A DNA stretch of 7,533 bases from an uncultured Lachnospiraceae bacterium (GTDB taxonomy: Bacteria; Bacillota; Clostridia; Lachnospirales; Lachnospiraceae): positions 1-7,533 of the forward strand of contig CADCOU010000348.1 in assembly GCA_902803155.1 (NCBI GenBank), read 5' to 3'. Below, piece by piece: positions 1-6,070 of the stretch. The notes below the pieces were generated by a model. It made no database searches, was not told the origin of the DNA, and worked only from the letters and a program-made list of their open reading frames with translations. The number at the start of each line of letters is the position of its first letter. Positions within the stretch are counted from its first letter, which is position 1. A program made the translations under genes and the position numbers.

Positions 1-232
1 AATCCAGGTATTCGAGGGCGTAGTCCTGAAGAAGCAGGGCGGAAGCAACCGCGCTACCTTTACCGTTCGCAAGAACTCGAACGGTGTCGGAGTAGAAAAG
101 ACCTGGCCGCTGCATTCCCCGAACGTAGTGAAGGTGGATGTTGTGAGACTCGGTAAGGTCAGACGTGCGAAGCTGAATTACCTCAGAGGCCGCGTCGGCA
201 AGAGAGCGAAGGTCAAGGAACTGGTTCGCTGA
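1..232 (+). CDS. rplS: 50S ribosomal protein L19, 3' part (5' end outside window)
   Basis: Structural protein of the large ribosomal subunit, known to lie at the interface with the 30S subunit. Reading begins at base 2 and gives 76 residues to a TGA at 230-232, about the last two thirds of a protein that is usually near 115 residues. The visible part carries L19 hallmarks: IQVFEGVVLKKQGG at the start, then TFTVRKNSNGVGVEKTWPLH, the SPNV segment, and a basic tail with LGKVRRAKLNYLRGRVGK. The end is at the normal place, so only the N-terminus is missing, through the window edge. It is followed by a perfect hairpin and then a signal peptidase gene, the order common in Bacillota (trmD-rplS-lepB-rbgA-rnhB). 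Identification is secure. Confidence 0.97.
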   Translation, partial: IQVFEGVVLKKQGGSNRATFTVRKNSNGVGVEKTWPLHSPNVVKVDVVRLGKVRRAKLNYLRGRVGKRAKVKELVR

Positions 233-245
233 GTTTGCAGTTGAT

Positions 246-280
246 CAGGGCTGCCGCACAGATAACGTGCGGCAGCCCTG
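246..280 (+). terminator. Perfect 14-bp hairpin after rplS; weak terminator or processing/attenuation site
   Basis: Bases 246-259 (CAGGGCTGCCGCAC) are exactly complementary to 267-280 (GTGCGGCAGCCCTG), with a 7-base loop (AGATAAC). The stem is very GC-rich and starts 14 bases after the rplS stop. The bases after it, TTCAGTATCC, contain no real T run, so full intrinsic termination is uncertain. No convincing promoter lies between the hairpin and the signal peptidase gene, so some readthrough seems necessary. It may protect the rplS mRNA 3' end or lower expression of downstream genes relative to the ribosomal protein. Confidence 0.6.
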
Positions 281-319
281 TTCAGTATCCGCAGGCATAC
301 TATTAGGAGCAGCTTCAGT

Positions 320-973
320 ATGAAATACGTGAATGACGAACCGATCGATTTTACGAACGAGGACTGGAAAAGCCATACTCCCAGAGAGCGCGCGAGGCTG
401 GAAGCGCTGGAGAGACAGCAGAGAGGCAGACGCGGAAGAAAGAAAAAGTCTGTTCCCAGACTTATCTTCGAGTGGCTGTTCCTGGTCATCGTAGCTGTCC
501 TGTTTGCCTACGTGTCCGTCTATACATTCGGACAGCAGCGGACCAACGTGGGACAGTCCATGGATCCGACGCTCTCCGGAGGCGATGTGTGCCTCGTCAA
601 TATCCTGGCATTTCAGCTCGGAACTCCGAAGCAGGGAGACCTGATCTCCTTCAAGCCGAACGGCAGCGCCAACGCGAGATCCGATATCAAACGCGTGATC
701 GGAGTGCCGGGACAGACCATCCAGATCAAAGACGGTATGATCTACATCAACGGCAAGGTGTACCTGGAAGGAAAAGACTATCCGGCGATCACCAGCCCGG
801 GCATGGCAGAGCAGCCGATCCATCTGAAAGAGGGAGAATATTTCGTTCTGGGAGATAACCGGAACAATTCCGTGGATTCCAGAAATGCAGAGATCGGTAT
901 CGTCTCCAGTGAAATGATCGAGGGTGAGGTCTGGTTCATACTGGGACCGGCCGAGCACAGGGGGTTCTTGTAA
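320..973 (+). CDS. lepB: Signal peptidase I, catalytically complete
   Basis: Membrane-anchored serine protease that cleaves signal peptides from exported pre-proteins on the outer face of the membrane; 217 residues. The N-terminal 46 residues are cytoplasmic and end in a basic stretch (RGRRGRKKK, about 37-43). One membrane segment follows (about 48-68). The catalytic Ser80 lies in GQSMDPTL, the general-base Lys124 in DIKRVIGVPG, and the GDNRNNSVDSR box spans 178-188. All S26A family boxes are present, so it should be active. The ATG at 320 has AGGAG at 305-309, 10 bases upstream. The stop overlaps the rbgA start by one base (TAATG). The N-terminal cytoplasmic extension is somewhat long for a Gram-positive enzyme. 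A second, inactive-looking homologue lies just beyond rbgA, so this copy probably does the proteolysis at this locus. Confidence 0.95.
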   Translation: MKYVNDEPIDFTNEDWKSHTPRERARLEALERQQRGRRGRKKKSVPRLIFEWLFLVIVAVLFAYVSVYTFGQQRTNVGQSMDPTLSGGDVCLVNILAFQLGTPKQGDLISFKPNGSANARSDIKRVIGVPGQTIQIKDGMIYINGKVYLEGKDYPAITSPGMAEQPIHLKEGEYFVLGDNRNNSVDSRNAEIGIVSSEMIEGEVWFILGPAEHRGFL

Positions 974-1830
974 TGGACTATCAATGGTATCCGGGACATA
1001 TGACCAAAGCCCGGAGAATGATGCAGGAAAACATATCCCTGATCGATCTTCTGATCGAACTGACGGACGCCAGGGCACCGCAGTCGGGACGCAATCCCGA
1101 CATCGATTCCCTCGCACAGGGCAAGAGCCGCATCATCGTGCTGAACAAGGCAGACCTGGCAGACAGCACAGCCACAGACCAGTGGAGGGAGTGCTTCGAG
1201 AGGAGCGGTATCCTGACAGCAGCGGTTGACTCGCGCAAGGGATCCGGAGTCAGGCAGCTGAAGCCGCTGATCGACAAGGCCTGTGCGGAGAAACTCGAGC
1301 GGAACCGTAGAAGAGGGATTGTCAACAGGCCGGTCCGGGCGATGATCGCCGGCATCCCGAATGTCGGGAAATCAACCTTTATCAATTCCTTTGCCGGGAA
1401 AGCTGTCGCGAAGACCGGTGACAAACCGGGCGTCACAAAAGGGAAGCAGTGGATTCGGCTCAACAAGAATGTCGAACTGCTGGATACCCCGGGGATCCTG
1501 TGGCCGAAGTTCGACGACCGTGAGGTCGGTATGAAGCTTGCGATCATGGGTTCGATCCGGGACGAGATCACGGATGAGGGGGAACTGGCTCTCTGGCTGA
1601 TCCGGTATCTGCTTACAGGATATCCGGAAGCGCTCCGGGAGCGCTATCAGATTGATACGGAAGGACTGACGGAGCAGGAAGATCCGGCCCTTGATATCCT
1701 CGGCAGGATCGCGGTGAGAAGGGGCTGCCTTAAAGCAGGCGGCGAGGCTGATCTGTCGAAAGCTTCGAAAGTACTGATCGATGACTATCGATCCGGAAGA
1801 CTTGGGAGAATCACACTGGAGAGACCCTGA
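973..1830 (+). CDS. rbgA: Ribosome biogenesis GTPase RbgA (YlqF)
   Basis: Cytoplasmic GTPase that, in Bacillus subtilis, is needed for a late step of 50S subunit maturation. The 285 residues show the circularly permuted G-motif order of the YlqF/YawG group: G4 NKAD at 58-61, a G5-like AVDSRKG at about 84-90, G1 GIPNVGKST at 127-135, the switch Thr155 in KPGVTKG, and G3 DTPG at 171-174. The N-terminal WYPGHMTKARR includes His9, matching the histidine implicated in hydrolysis in RbgA. The C-terminal part from about residue 200 is the helical RNA-binding domain of the family. Length is normal. The ATG overlaps the stop of the preceding gene (TAATG), with AGGGGG at 959-964 as ribosome binding site, and its own stop overlaps the next start (TGATG). 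Coupling to both neighbours is likely. Confidence 0.96.
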   Translation: MDYQWYPGHMTKARRMMQENISLIDLLIELTDARAPQSGRNPDIDSLAQGKSRIIVLNKADLADSTATDQWRECFERSGILTAAVDSRKGSGVRQLKPLIDKACAEKLERNRRRGIVNRPVRAMIAGIPNVGKSTFINSFAGKAVAKTGDKPGVTKGKQWIRLNKNVELLDTPGILWPKFDDREVGMKLAIMGSIRDEITDEGELALWLIRYLLTGYPEALRERYQIDTEGLTEQEDPALDILGRIAVRRGCLKAGGEADLSKASKVLIDDYRSGRLGRITLERP

Positions 1831-2429
1831 TGGCACGGAACAGATCCGGGAGAAATGAATACAGGGAAAGAAAGAAGAGAAAGAGTCCGCTACGCGTGAT
1901 CCTGGGATGGATCGTGTTCATCGGGGTCTTTCTTCTGCTGCTCTTTGCCCTGGTTCCTCTGGTCGGGGCGACCATGAAGATCACGGATGGCGCTATGGGA
2001 CCTTCACTCGGGATCGGAGATACGGTTGCAGTCAACCACATCTCATACCTTCTGCTCCGGCCGAAGCGGGGAGATATCGTACAGTTCACCGTCTCGGAAG
2101 AATCACAGGGCATATCCACTGAAACGAAGACCGTGTACCTGCGCAGGGTGATCGCCCTGCCCGGGGAGACCGTACAGATCATGGACGGTATAGTCTATAT
2201 CAACGGACGGCCGCTGGAGGAGAAATACACTTCCGGACTGACCACCTATGGCGGGATCGCGGCGTCCCAGATGACCCTGAACAATGATGAATACTTTGTG
2301 ATGGCAGACAACCGCTCCAACAATTTCGACAGCAGGGATTCCACTGTCGGCCCCATCGCGCGGGACGACATACTCGGGAGAGTCTGGCTGAGGATACTGC
2401 CGTTTGAAAAGTTTGGAAGGATAGGATAA
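1830..2429 (+). CDS. Signal peptidase I homologue lacking the catalytic Ser and Lys (probable pseudoenzyme)
   Basis: The 199 residues have the layout of a Gram-positive type I signal peptidase: basic N-terminus (MARNRSGRNEYRERKKRK), one membrane segment at about 22-46, then the extracytoplasmic S26A fold. Family boxes are readable: RGDIVQF at 80-86, VYINGRPLEE at 122-131, EYFVMADNRSNNFDSR at 154-169 and a C-terminal GRVWLRILPFEKFGRI. However, the nucleophile position is Ala55 (DGAMGPSL in place of xxSMxPTL; codon GCT) and the general-base position is Arg105 (YLRRVIALPG in place of YIKRVIGLPG; codon CGC). GDNRxxS has also become ADNRSNN. Ordinary Ser/Lys proteolysis therefore looks impossible. 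The frame is intact, GGAGAG at 1818-1823 serves as ribosome binding site, and the start overlaps rbgA by one base. Inactive homologues are known: SpsA beside SpsB in Staphylococcus aureus, and SipA of streptococcal pilus loci. A chaperone or scaffold role is inference only. Confidence 0.93.
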   Translation: MARNRSGRNEYRERKKRKSPLRVILGWIVFIGVFLLLLFALVPLVGATMKITDGAMGPSLGIGDTVAVNHISYLLLRPKRGDIVQFTVSEESQGISTETKTVYLRRVIALPGETVQIMDGIVYINGRPLEEKYTSGLTTYGGIAASQMTLNNDEYFVMADNRSNNFDSRDSTVGPIARDDILGRVWLRILPFEKFGRIG

Positions 2430-2440
2430 AGGAGTAAGTA

Positions 2441-3217
2441 TTGAAAAAGGAAGCGGAGATCCGGGAGATCTATAAAAAGATCAGCAGAACGGACGAAGCG
2501 GCACTCATTTCCTTTATCCGCGAGTACGGAGAGGATGAGAGGGCCGGCATACGGAAGATCGCTGCGTCAGCTCAGAAAGCACTCGAGCGGCTGCACCTGG
2601 AAAGGGAGCGGCTGGATCAGATGCGCATCTATGAGAGAGACTGCCGTCTGAAGGGCTATACATATATCTGCGGCATCGATGAAGCAGGACGGGGGCCGCT
2701 GGCAGGGCCTGTGGTCGCCGGCGCGGTCATCCTGCCGGAGGGCTGCGAGATCTTCGGGCTCAATGATTCGAAGAAGCTCTCTGAAAAGCGCAGGGAAGAA
2801 CTGTATGACGAAGTAACGGAGAAAGCGGTCGCATGGGGAGCAGGCGTGATCGGTCCCGCCAGAATCGACGAGATCAATATCCTACAGGCTGACTATGAGG
2901 CAATGTGCGAGGCGATCGGACAGCTGAAGGTCATGCCGCAGATCCTTCTCAATGACGCAGTGACGATCCCGCAGGTACGCATTCCGCAGGTCAGCATCAT
3001 ACACGGAGACGCAAAGAGCGTGTCGATCGCAGCCGCGAGCATCATCGCAAAGGTAACGAGGGACCGGATGATGGTCGAGTATGACAACCTGTTCCCGGAA
3101 TACGGATTTGCGGAGCACAAAGGCTACGGGACGGCGGCGCATTACGCAGCGATTAAGAAATACGGCCCATGTATCATCCACAGGAGGAGTTTCCTGAAGA
3201 ACCTGGATGAGCATTGA
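2441..3217 (+). CDS. rnhB: Ribonuclease HII with N-terminal extension, TTG start
   Basis: Cytoplasmic endonuclease that cuts RNA in RNA/DNA hybrids and starts removal of single ribonucleotides from DNA. The catalytic core begins at about residue 74 with YICGIDEAGRGPLAGPV, giving Asp80 and Glu81. The other two metal-binding acids are probably Asp172 (LLNDAV) and Asp190 (HGDAKS), assigned by position. SIAAASIIAKVTRDRMM and the PEYGF..HKGYGT segment are further family signatures. About 70 helical, charged residues precede the core, as in the roughly 255-residue B. subtilis enzyme. The start is taken as TTG at 2441 because AAAGGAG lies 6 bases upstream and the reading matches the extended family form. 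It begins 11 bases after the previous stop, consistent with the same operon. Product is secure; the start is well supported. Confidence 0.95.
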   Translation: MKKEAEIREIYKKISRTDEAALISFIREYGEDERAGIRKIAASAQKALERLHLERERLDQMRIYERDCRLKGYTYICGIDEAGRGPLAGPVVAGAVILPEGCEIFGLNDSKKLSEKRREELYDEVTEKAVAWGAGVIGPARIDEINILQADYEAMCEAIGQLKVMPQILLNDAVTIPQVRIPQVSIIHGDAKSVSIAAASIIAKVTRDRMMVEYDNLFPEYGFAEHKGYGTAAHYAAIKKYGPCIIHRRSFLKNLDEH

Positions 3218-3248
3218 TTGTTTTTGGAGAGAGTACCCGGGGCAGGGT

Positions 3249-3602
3249 ATGAATAAAAGAAAAGCAGGTGACTGTTACGAAGTACTGGCTCAGCAGTATC
3301 TGGAAGAGAATGGATTCCGTATACTGACCCGGAACTTCAGAAGCAGGAGCGCGGAGATCGATCTTGTAGCCATCGAAGGCAGGTATCTGGTCTTTTTGGA
3401 AGTGAAGCAGAGGAGCAGCGGCAGACGCGGCCTGGGAAAAGAAGCAGTTGACTACAGGAAACAGAGACGGATCTACCAGGCAGCGCGCTGGTACCTGTAC
3501 CGGTATAAGATTCCGGAGGATACACCGGTGCGTTTCGATGTGGTATCGATCGACGGAGACAGGATCACACTGATCCGGAACGCATTTCCGTGGGCAGGAT
3601 AA
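3249..3602 (+). CDS. yraN: YraN / UPF0102 family nuclease-like protein
   Basis: Small protein of 117 residues with the restriction-endonuclease-like fold known for UPF0102; its physiological function is not established. Family features are present: GDCYEVLAQQYLEENGFRIL with Glu11, then the putative active-site pattern EID at 36-38 and EVK at 51-53, followed by KEAVDYRKQRRIYQAARWYL and RFDVVSI. It sits directly after rnhB, its usual partner in Bacillota, which hints at nucleic acid metabolism. The ATG at 3249 is preferred because MNKRKAGDCYE aligns with the usual family start; GGGG at 3239-3242 is a weak ribosome binding site. An in-frame ATG at 3207 would add 14 residues (MSIDCFWREYPGQG) and overlap rnhB by 11 bases, but those residues do not resemble the family. 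Product family is secure, the start less so. Confidence 0.88.
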   Translation: MNKRKAGDCYEVLAQQYLEENGFRILTRNFRSRSAEIDLVAIEGRYLVFLEVKQRSSGRRGLGKEAVDYRKQRRIYQAARWYLYRYKIPEDTPVRFDVVSIDGDRITLIRNAFPWAG

Positions 3603-3615
3603 GAGGGAACAGGAG

Positions 3616-4521
3616 ATGGAACAGAACTACATCAGAAAGAAACTCAGACGTAAGGTTGATCACCTGACATACCACTGTGAGAACGGGGTGGAATGGTTTT
3701 CATTTCCGATCCTGGATCAGTTCGACTTTCTAGTAAACGGGTACAGCACCCGGATCGGCGGCGTGTCAGAGGGCGATGTGGGAACGATGAACCTGAGCCT
3801 TGCAAGAGAGATCGCCATGAACATGGGGATACCGGAAGACGAGTCCAGAGCGAAGGTGCGTGAGAATCATGAGAGGCTCGCCGCCGCGGTCGGGTATACG
3901 ACCGACGCGCTGATCTTCTCGAATCAGACCCATACCGACAATATCCGCATCATGCAGGACATCGACCGCGGAAACGGATTCGTGAGACCAAATGAGTATC
4001 ACGATACTGACGGGATGATGACTGATATCACAGGCCAGGCGCTGATGACATTTCACGCGGACTGCGTAGCTCTCCTTCTGGTCGATCCGGTCCACAAGGC
4101 GATCGCCAATGTGCATTCCGGATGGAGAGGGACCATCAAGGGCATTGGGGCAAAGGCGGTTCGCATGATGCATGAAGTCTACGGCTCCAATCCTTCAAAG
4201 ATCGTCGCAGCCATCGGCCCTTCGATCTGTCAGGACTGTTTTGAAGTGAGTGAGGACGTCGCTCAGGAATTCCGTGAGAAATATGATGTTTCCCTTCATA
4301 AGGAGCTGATCCGGGAGGGACGCATCACAGACAGCGGAGAACAGAAATACCATGTCAACCTGCAGAGAGCCTGTATGGAAAACTTCCTGGAGGCAGGACT
4401 GAAAAAACAGAACATCTCGCTCCCGGATATCTGCACCGCCTGCAATAAAGACCTGCTGTTCTCACATAGGGCGAGCTTCGGGAAACGCGGGAATCAGGCC
4501 GCCGTGCTGATGCTGCGCTGA
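3616..4521 (+). CDS. pgeF: PgeF/YfiH family protein (peptidoglycan editing factor, multicopper-oxidase-like DUF152)
   Basis: Member of the family containing E. coli YfiH (PgeF), reported to keep wrong amino acids such as L-Ser out of the peptidoglycan stem peptide; other members have been described as laccase-like or purine nucleoside-active enzymes. The 301 residues hold the conserved metal-site residues: His106 in NQTHTDNI, Cys150 in HADCVALLL and His167 in VHSGWRG. The Cys-His spacing of 17 equals that of YfiH (Cys107, His124). Further signatures are YSTRIGGVSEG (43-53), AIGPSICQDCFEV (199-211) and the C-terminal CTACNKDLLFSHR..FGKRGNQAAV. AGAGGGA at 3602-3608 serves as ribosome binding site, about 7 bases before the ATG. 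It begins 13 bases after yraN, so it probably belongs to the same transcript, and a terminator follows. Family is certain; the exact substrate is not visible. Confidence 0.92.
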   Translation: MEQNYIRKKLRRKVDHLTYHCENGVEWFSFPILDQFDFLVNGYSTRIGGVSEGDVGTMNLSLAREIAMNMGIPEDESRAKVRENHERLAAAVGYTTDALIFSNQTHTDNIRIMQDIDRGNGFVRPNEYHDTDGMMTDITGQALMTFHADCVALLLVDPVHKAIANVHSGWRGTIKGIGAKAVRMMHEVYGSNPSKIVAAIGPSICQDCFEVSEDVAQEFREKYDVSLHKELIREGRITDSGEQKYHVNLQRACMENFLEAGLKKQNISLPDICTACNKDLLFSHRASFGKRGNQAAVLMLR

Positions 4522-4566
4522 AAAGTGATGTCAGAAGATAGTTGATCCGAAAAAAGTGTTAGTCAG

Positions 4567-4610
4567 AATGACCGCTGTATGTCTGGAGACAGGCGGTCAT
4601 TTTGTGTGTT
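4567..4610 (+). terminator. Intrinsic terminator after pgeF
   Basis: AATGACCGC at 4567-4575 pairs with GCGGTCATT at 4593-4601. Inside this 9-bp stem a second short helix can form, TGTC 4580-4583 with GACA 4588-4591 around a TGGA loop. The 3' side runs into TTTTGTGTGTT (4600-4610), a U-rich tail interrupted by G. It starts 46 bases after the pgeF stop and lies just before a promoter, so it most likely closes the upstream operon. Confidence 0.72.
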
Positions 4611-4617
4611 ATTATGT

Positions 4618-4646
4618 TTGCAGAGTCCTGTCAGCTCGATTATAAT
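4618..4646 (+). promoter_or_regulatory. Predicted housekeeping (sigma-A type) promoter for the PRPP synthetase gene
   Basis: TATAAT at 4641-4646 is a perfect -10 element. At the ideal distance of 17 bases upstream is TTGCAG (4618-4623), which keeps the TTG of the -35 consensus. Transcription would start near 4652-4654, giving a leader of about 110 bases. The site lies between the terminator of the previous operon and the next gene, where a promoter is expected. No operator is recognised. Confidence 0.68.
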
Positions 4647-4650
4647 GACT

Positions 4651-4706
4651 ATGCCGGTCTGAAGCCTTCAGAAGGTGCTGGACGCGTGACACCGGCATGA
4701 AGCACC
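4651..4706 (+). promoter_or_regulatory. Structured 5' leader of the PRPP synthetase mRNA
   Basis: Several complementary segments lie at the start of the predicted transcript. ATGCCGGT (4651-4658) pairs with ACCGGCAT (4691-4698). CTGAA (4659-4663) pairs with TTCAG (4667-4671). GGTGCT (4674-4679), inside the first loop, pairs with AGCACC (4701-4706) outside it. The last pairing crosses the first, as in a pseudoknot, or the two may be alternative states. The leader then runs unstructured-looking to AGGAGG at 4754-4759. I do not recognise it as a known riboswitch class. Confidence 0.35.
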
Positions 4707-4764
4707 ACGGAATGAATACCGAAGGCGCTCTTGATGAAAATGACCACCACCCCAGGAGGATGAT

Positions 4765-5928
4765 ATGGCGATCGACATACAGTTGGATTCTCTCCCGGCA
4801 GGGCCGCTGAAGATAGCCGCACTGGAAGGCATCAGGGATTTTGCGAAGGTCGTTGACAAAGATCTCGCTGAGATGAGGAGGAAATCTCCACTTGCCAGGA
4901 TCAACTTCCCGCTGAAGGGTTATGTGCAGGACAGTTATCTGCTGGATTTCAAATGTTCCAGGTACGGTACCGGTGAGGGAAAAGGGGTCATCAGCGATTC
5001 CGTACGCGGCGCCGATCTCTACATCATGATCGATGTCCTCAACGACAGCATCACATACAAGGTGTGCGGTGAGATCAATCACATGTCCCCGGACAATCAT
5101 TATGAAGATCTGAAGCGTGTGATCTCCGCCGCCAACGGCAAAGCGAAGCGGATTACCGTGATCATGCCGTTCCTCTTCGGAGGGCGCCAGCACAGACGGA
5201 CCAAGAGGGAGTCGCTGGACTGTGCGGTCTTCCTGGAAGAACTGACAGCGATGGGCGTATCGAATATCGTGACCTTTGACGCGCATGACCCGCGTGTGCA
5301 GAATGCGATCCCGCTGTCCGGCTTTGATTCTTTCATGCCGACGTACCAGTTCCTGAAGGCACTGGTCTCGACAGTCCCTGATCTTCGTCTGACCAAGAAG
5401 AACGCCATGGTGGTCAGCCCGGACGAGGGTGCCATGGAGAGGTCGGTTTATTTTGCGAATATCCTCGGACTGGAACTGGGCATGTTCTACAAGAGGCGCG
5501 ATTATACGAAGATCGTCAACGGTAAGAATCCGATCGTTGCGCACGAGTTCCTCGGCTCCTCCGTGGAGGGCAAGGACATCCTGGTTATTGACGATATGAT
5601 CTCCTCGGGCGGCAGCATGCTGGACGTCGCCAGGCAGATTAAGGAAAAAGGCGCAAACAATGTTTTCATCTGCACCACGTTCGGCCTGTTCACAGACGGG
5701 CTGGAAGCATTTGACGACTACTATGAAAAAGGCTATATCTCTAAGGTCGTAACGACGAATCTGAACTATCGCCCGCCGGAACTCCTTACCCGTGAGTGGT
5801 ATGCCGAGGCCGATATGACAGAGTATCTCGCATCAATCATCGACCATCTGAATCATGATATATCGATCAGTGATATCCAGTCACCGACGAGCAAGATTAC
5901 ACAGCTGCTGCAGCAGCTCAACAGGTAA
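4765..5928 (+). CDS. prs: Ribose-phosphate pyrophosphokinase (PRPP synthetase), long divergent clostridial form
   Basis: Probable cytoplasmic enzyme making PRPP from ribose 5-phosphate and ATP for nucleotide, His and Trp synthesis. The 387 residues exceed the usual roughly 315. Recognisable family parts in order: SVRGADLYIM (79-88), AKRITVIMPFLFGGRQHRR (127-145, matching the YARQDRK region), the probable catalytic His174 in TFDAHDPRVQ, VSPDEGAMER (217-226), FYKRRDYTK with Lys243 and Arg245, and the PRPP loop VIDDMISSGGSM (274-285). Extra sequence lies at about 40-65 and 95-112. The loop lacks the usual Asp-Thr (DTGGT is here SSGGS), and the adenine-contacting FxDGE segment is YGTGE (67-71). 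AGGAGG lies 5 bases before the ATG. The gene stands alone between a promoter and a terminator. Similar long forms are annotated as Prs in Clostridia, but another phosphoribosyl-type activity is possible. Confidence 0.82.
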   Translation: MAIDIQLDSLPAGPLKIAALEGIRDFAKVVDKDLAEMRRKSPLARINFPLKGYVQDSYLLDFKCSRYGTGEGKGVISDSVRGADLYIMIDVLNDSITYKVCGEINHMSPDNHYEDLKRVISAANGKAKRITVIMPFLFGGRQHRRTKRESLDCAVFLEELTAMGVSNIVTFDAHDPRVQNAIPLSGFDSFMPTYQFLKALVSTVPDLRLTKKNAMVVSPDEGAMERSVYFANILGLELGMFYKRRDYTKIVNGKNPIVAHEFLGSSVEGKDILVIDDMISSGGSMLDVARQIKEKGANNVFICTTFGLFTDGLEAFDDYYEKGYISKVVTTNLNYRPPELLTREWYAEADMTEYLASIIDHLNHDISISDIQSPTSKITQLLQQLNR

Positions 5929-5945
5929 CATATCAGTCAGAAATG

Positions 5946-5970
5946 AAAGCCCGGCTTCGCCCGGGCTTTT
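5946..5970 (+). terminator. Strong intrinsic terminator after prs
   Basis: AAAGCCCGG (5946-5954) pairs perfectly with CCGGGCTTT (5961-5969) around the loop CTTCGC, and the 3' arm ends in TTTT (5967-5970). It lies 17 bases after the prs stop. The A-rich left and T-rich right flanks are typical of a Rho-independent terminator. It makes prs a single-gene transcript. Confidence 0.88.
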
Positions 5971-6070
5971 CCGTGAATTATGCAGGTCGTGTAATTACAG
6001 TCCGCACCAGCAGAATCCGTGATAACAAGATGGCGCCGACTGCAGAATAATCAGAAGGATAGTACACAGC

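Noticed and set aside
298..303. TACTAT as a -10 element for the lepB cluster
   Set aside because: No -35 at a suitable distance, and a start near 310 would remove the AGGAG ribosome binding site.
245..1117. Long open frame of 290 codons on the minus strand opposite lepB and the start of rbgA
   Set aside because: It mirrors the codon pattern of the clear sense genes, has no family features, and would run across the rplS-lepB hairpin. Similar long minus-strand frames at 4612-5544 and 6368-7288 are rejected for the same reason.
3207..3248. Upstream ATG giving YraN 14 more residues
   Set aside because: The extra residues (MSIDCFWREYPGQG) do not match the family start, and it would overlap rnhB by 11 bases without a clear ribosome binding site.
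4697..4810. Short frame of 37 codons starting ATG at 4697, with two His-His pairs, overlapping the prs start (possible leader peptide)
   Set aside because: No adequate ribosome binding site precedes it, His content is modest, and no attenuator hairpin follows. It is out of frame with prs and probably chance.
5967..5995. Promoter for the DUF512 gene (TTTTCC / TGTAAT, 17-base spacing)
   Set aside because: Only a weak match, with the -35 inside the terminator T run. A promoter is expected somewhere in 5971-6060 because the upstream terminator is strong, but I cannot place it with confidence.
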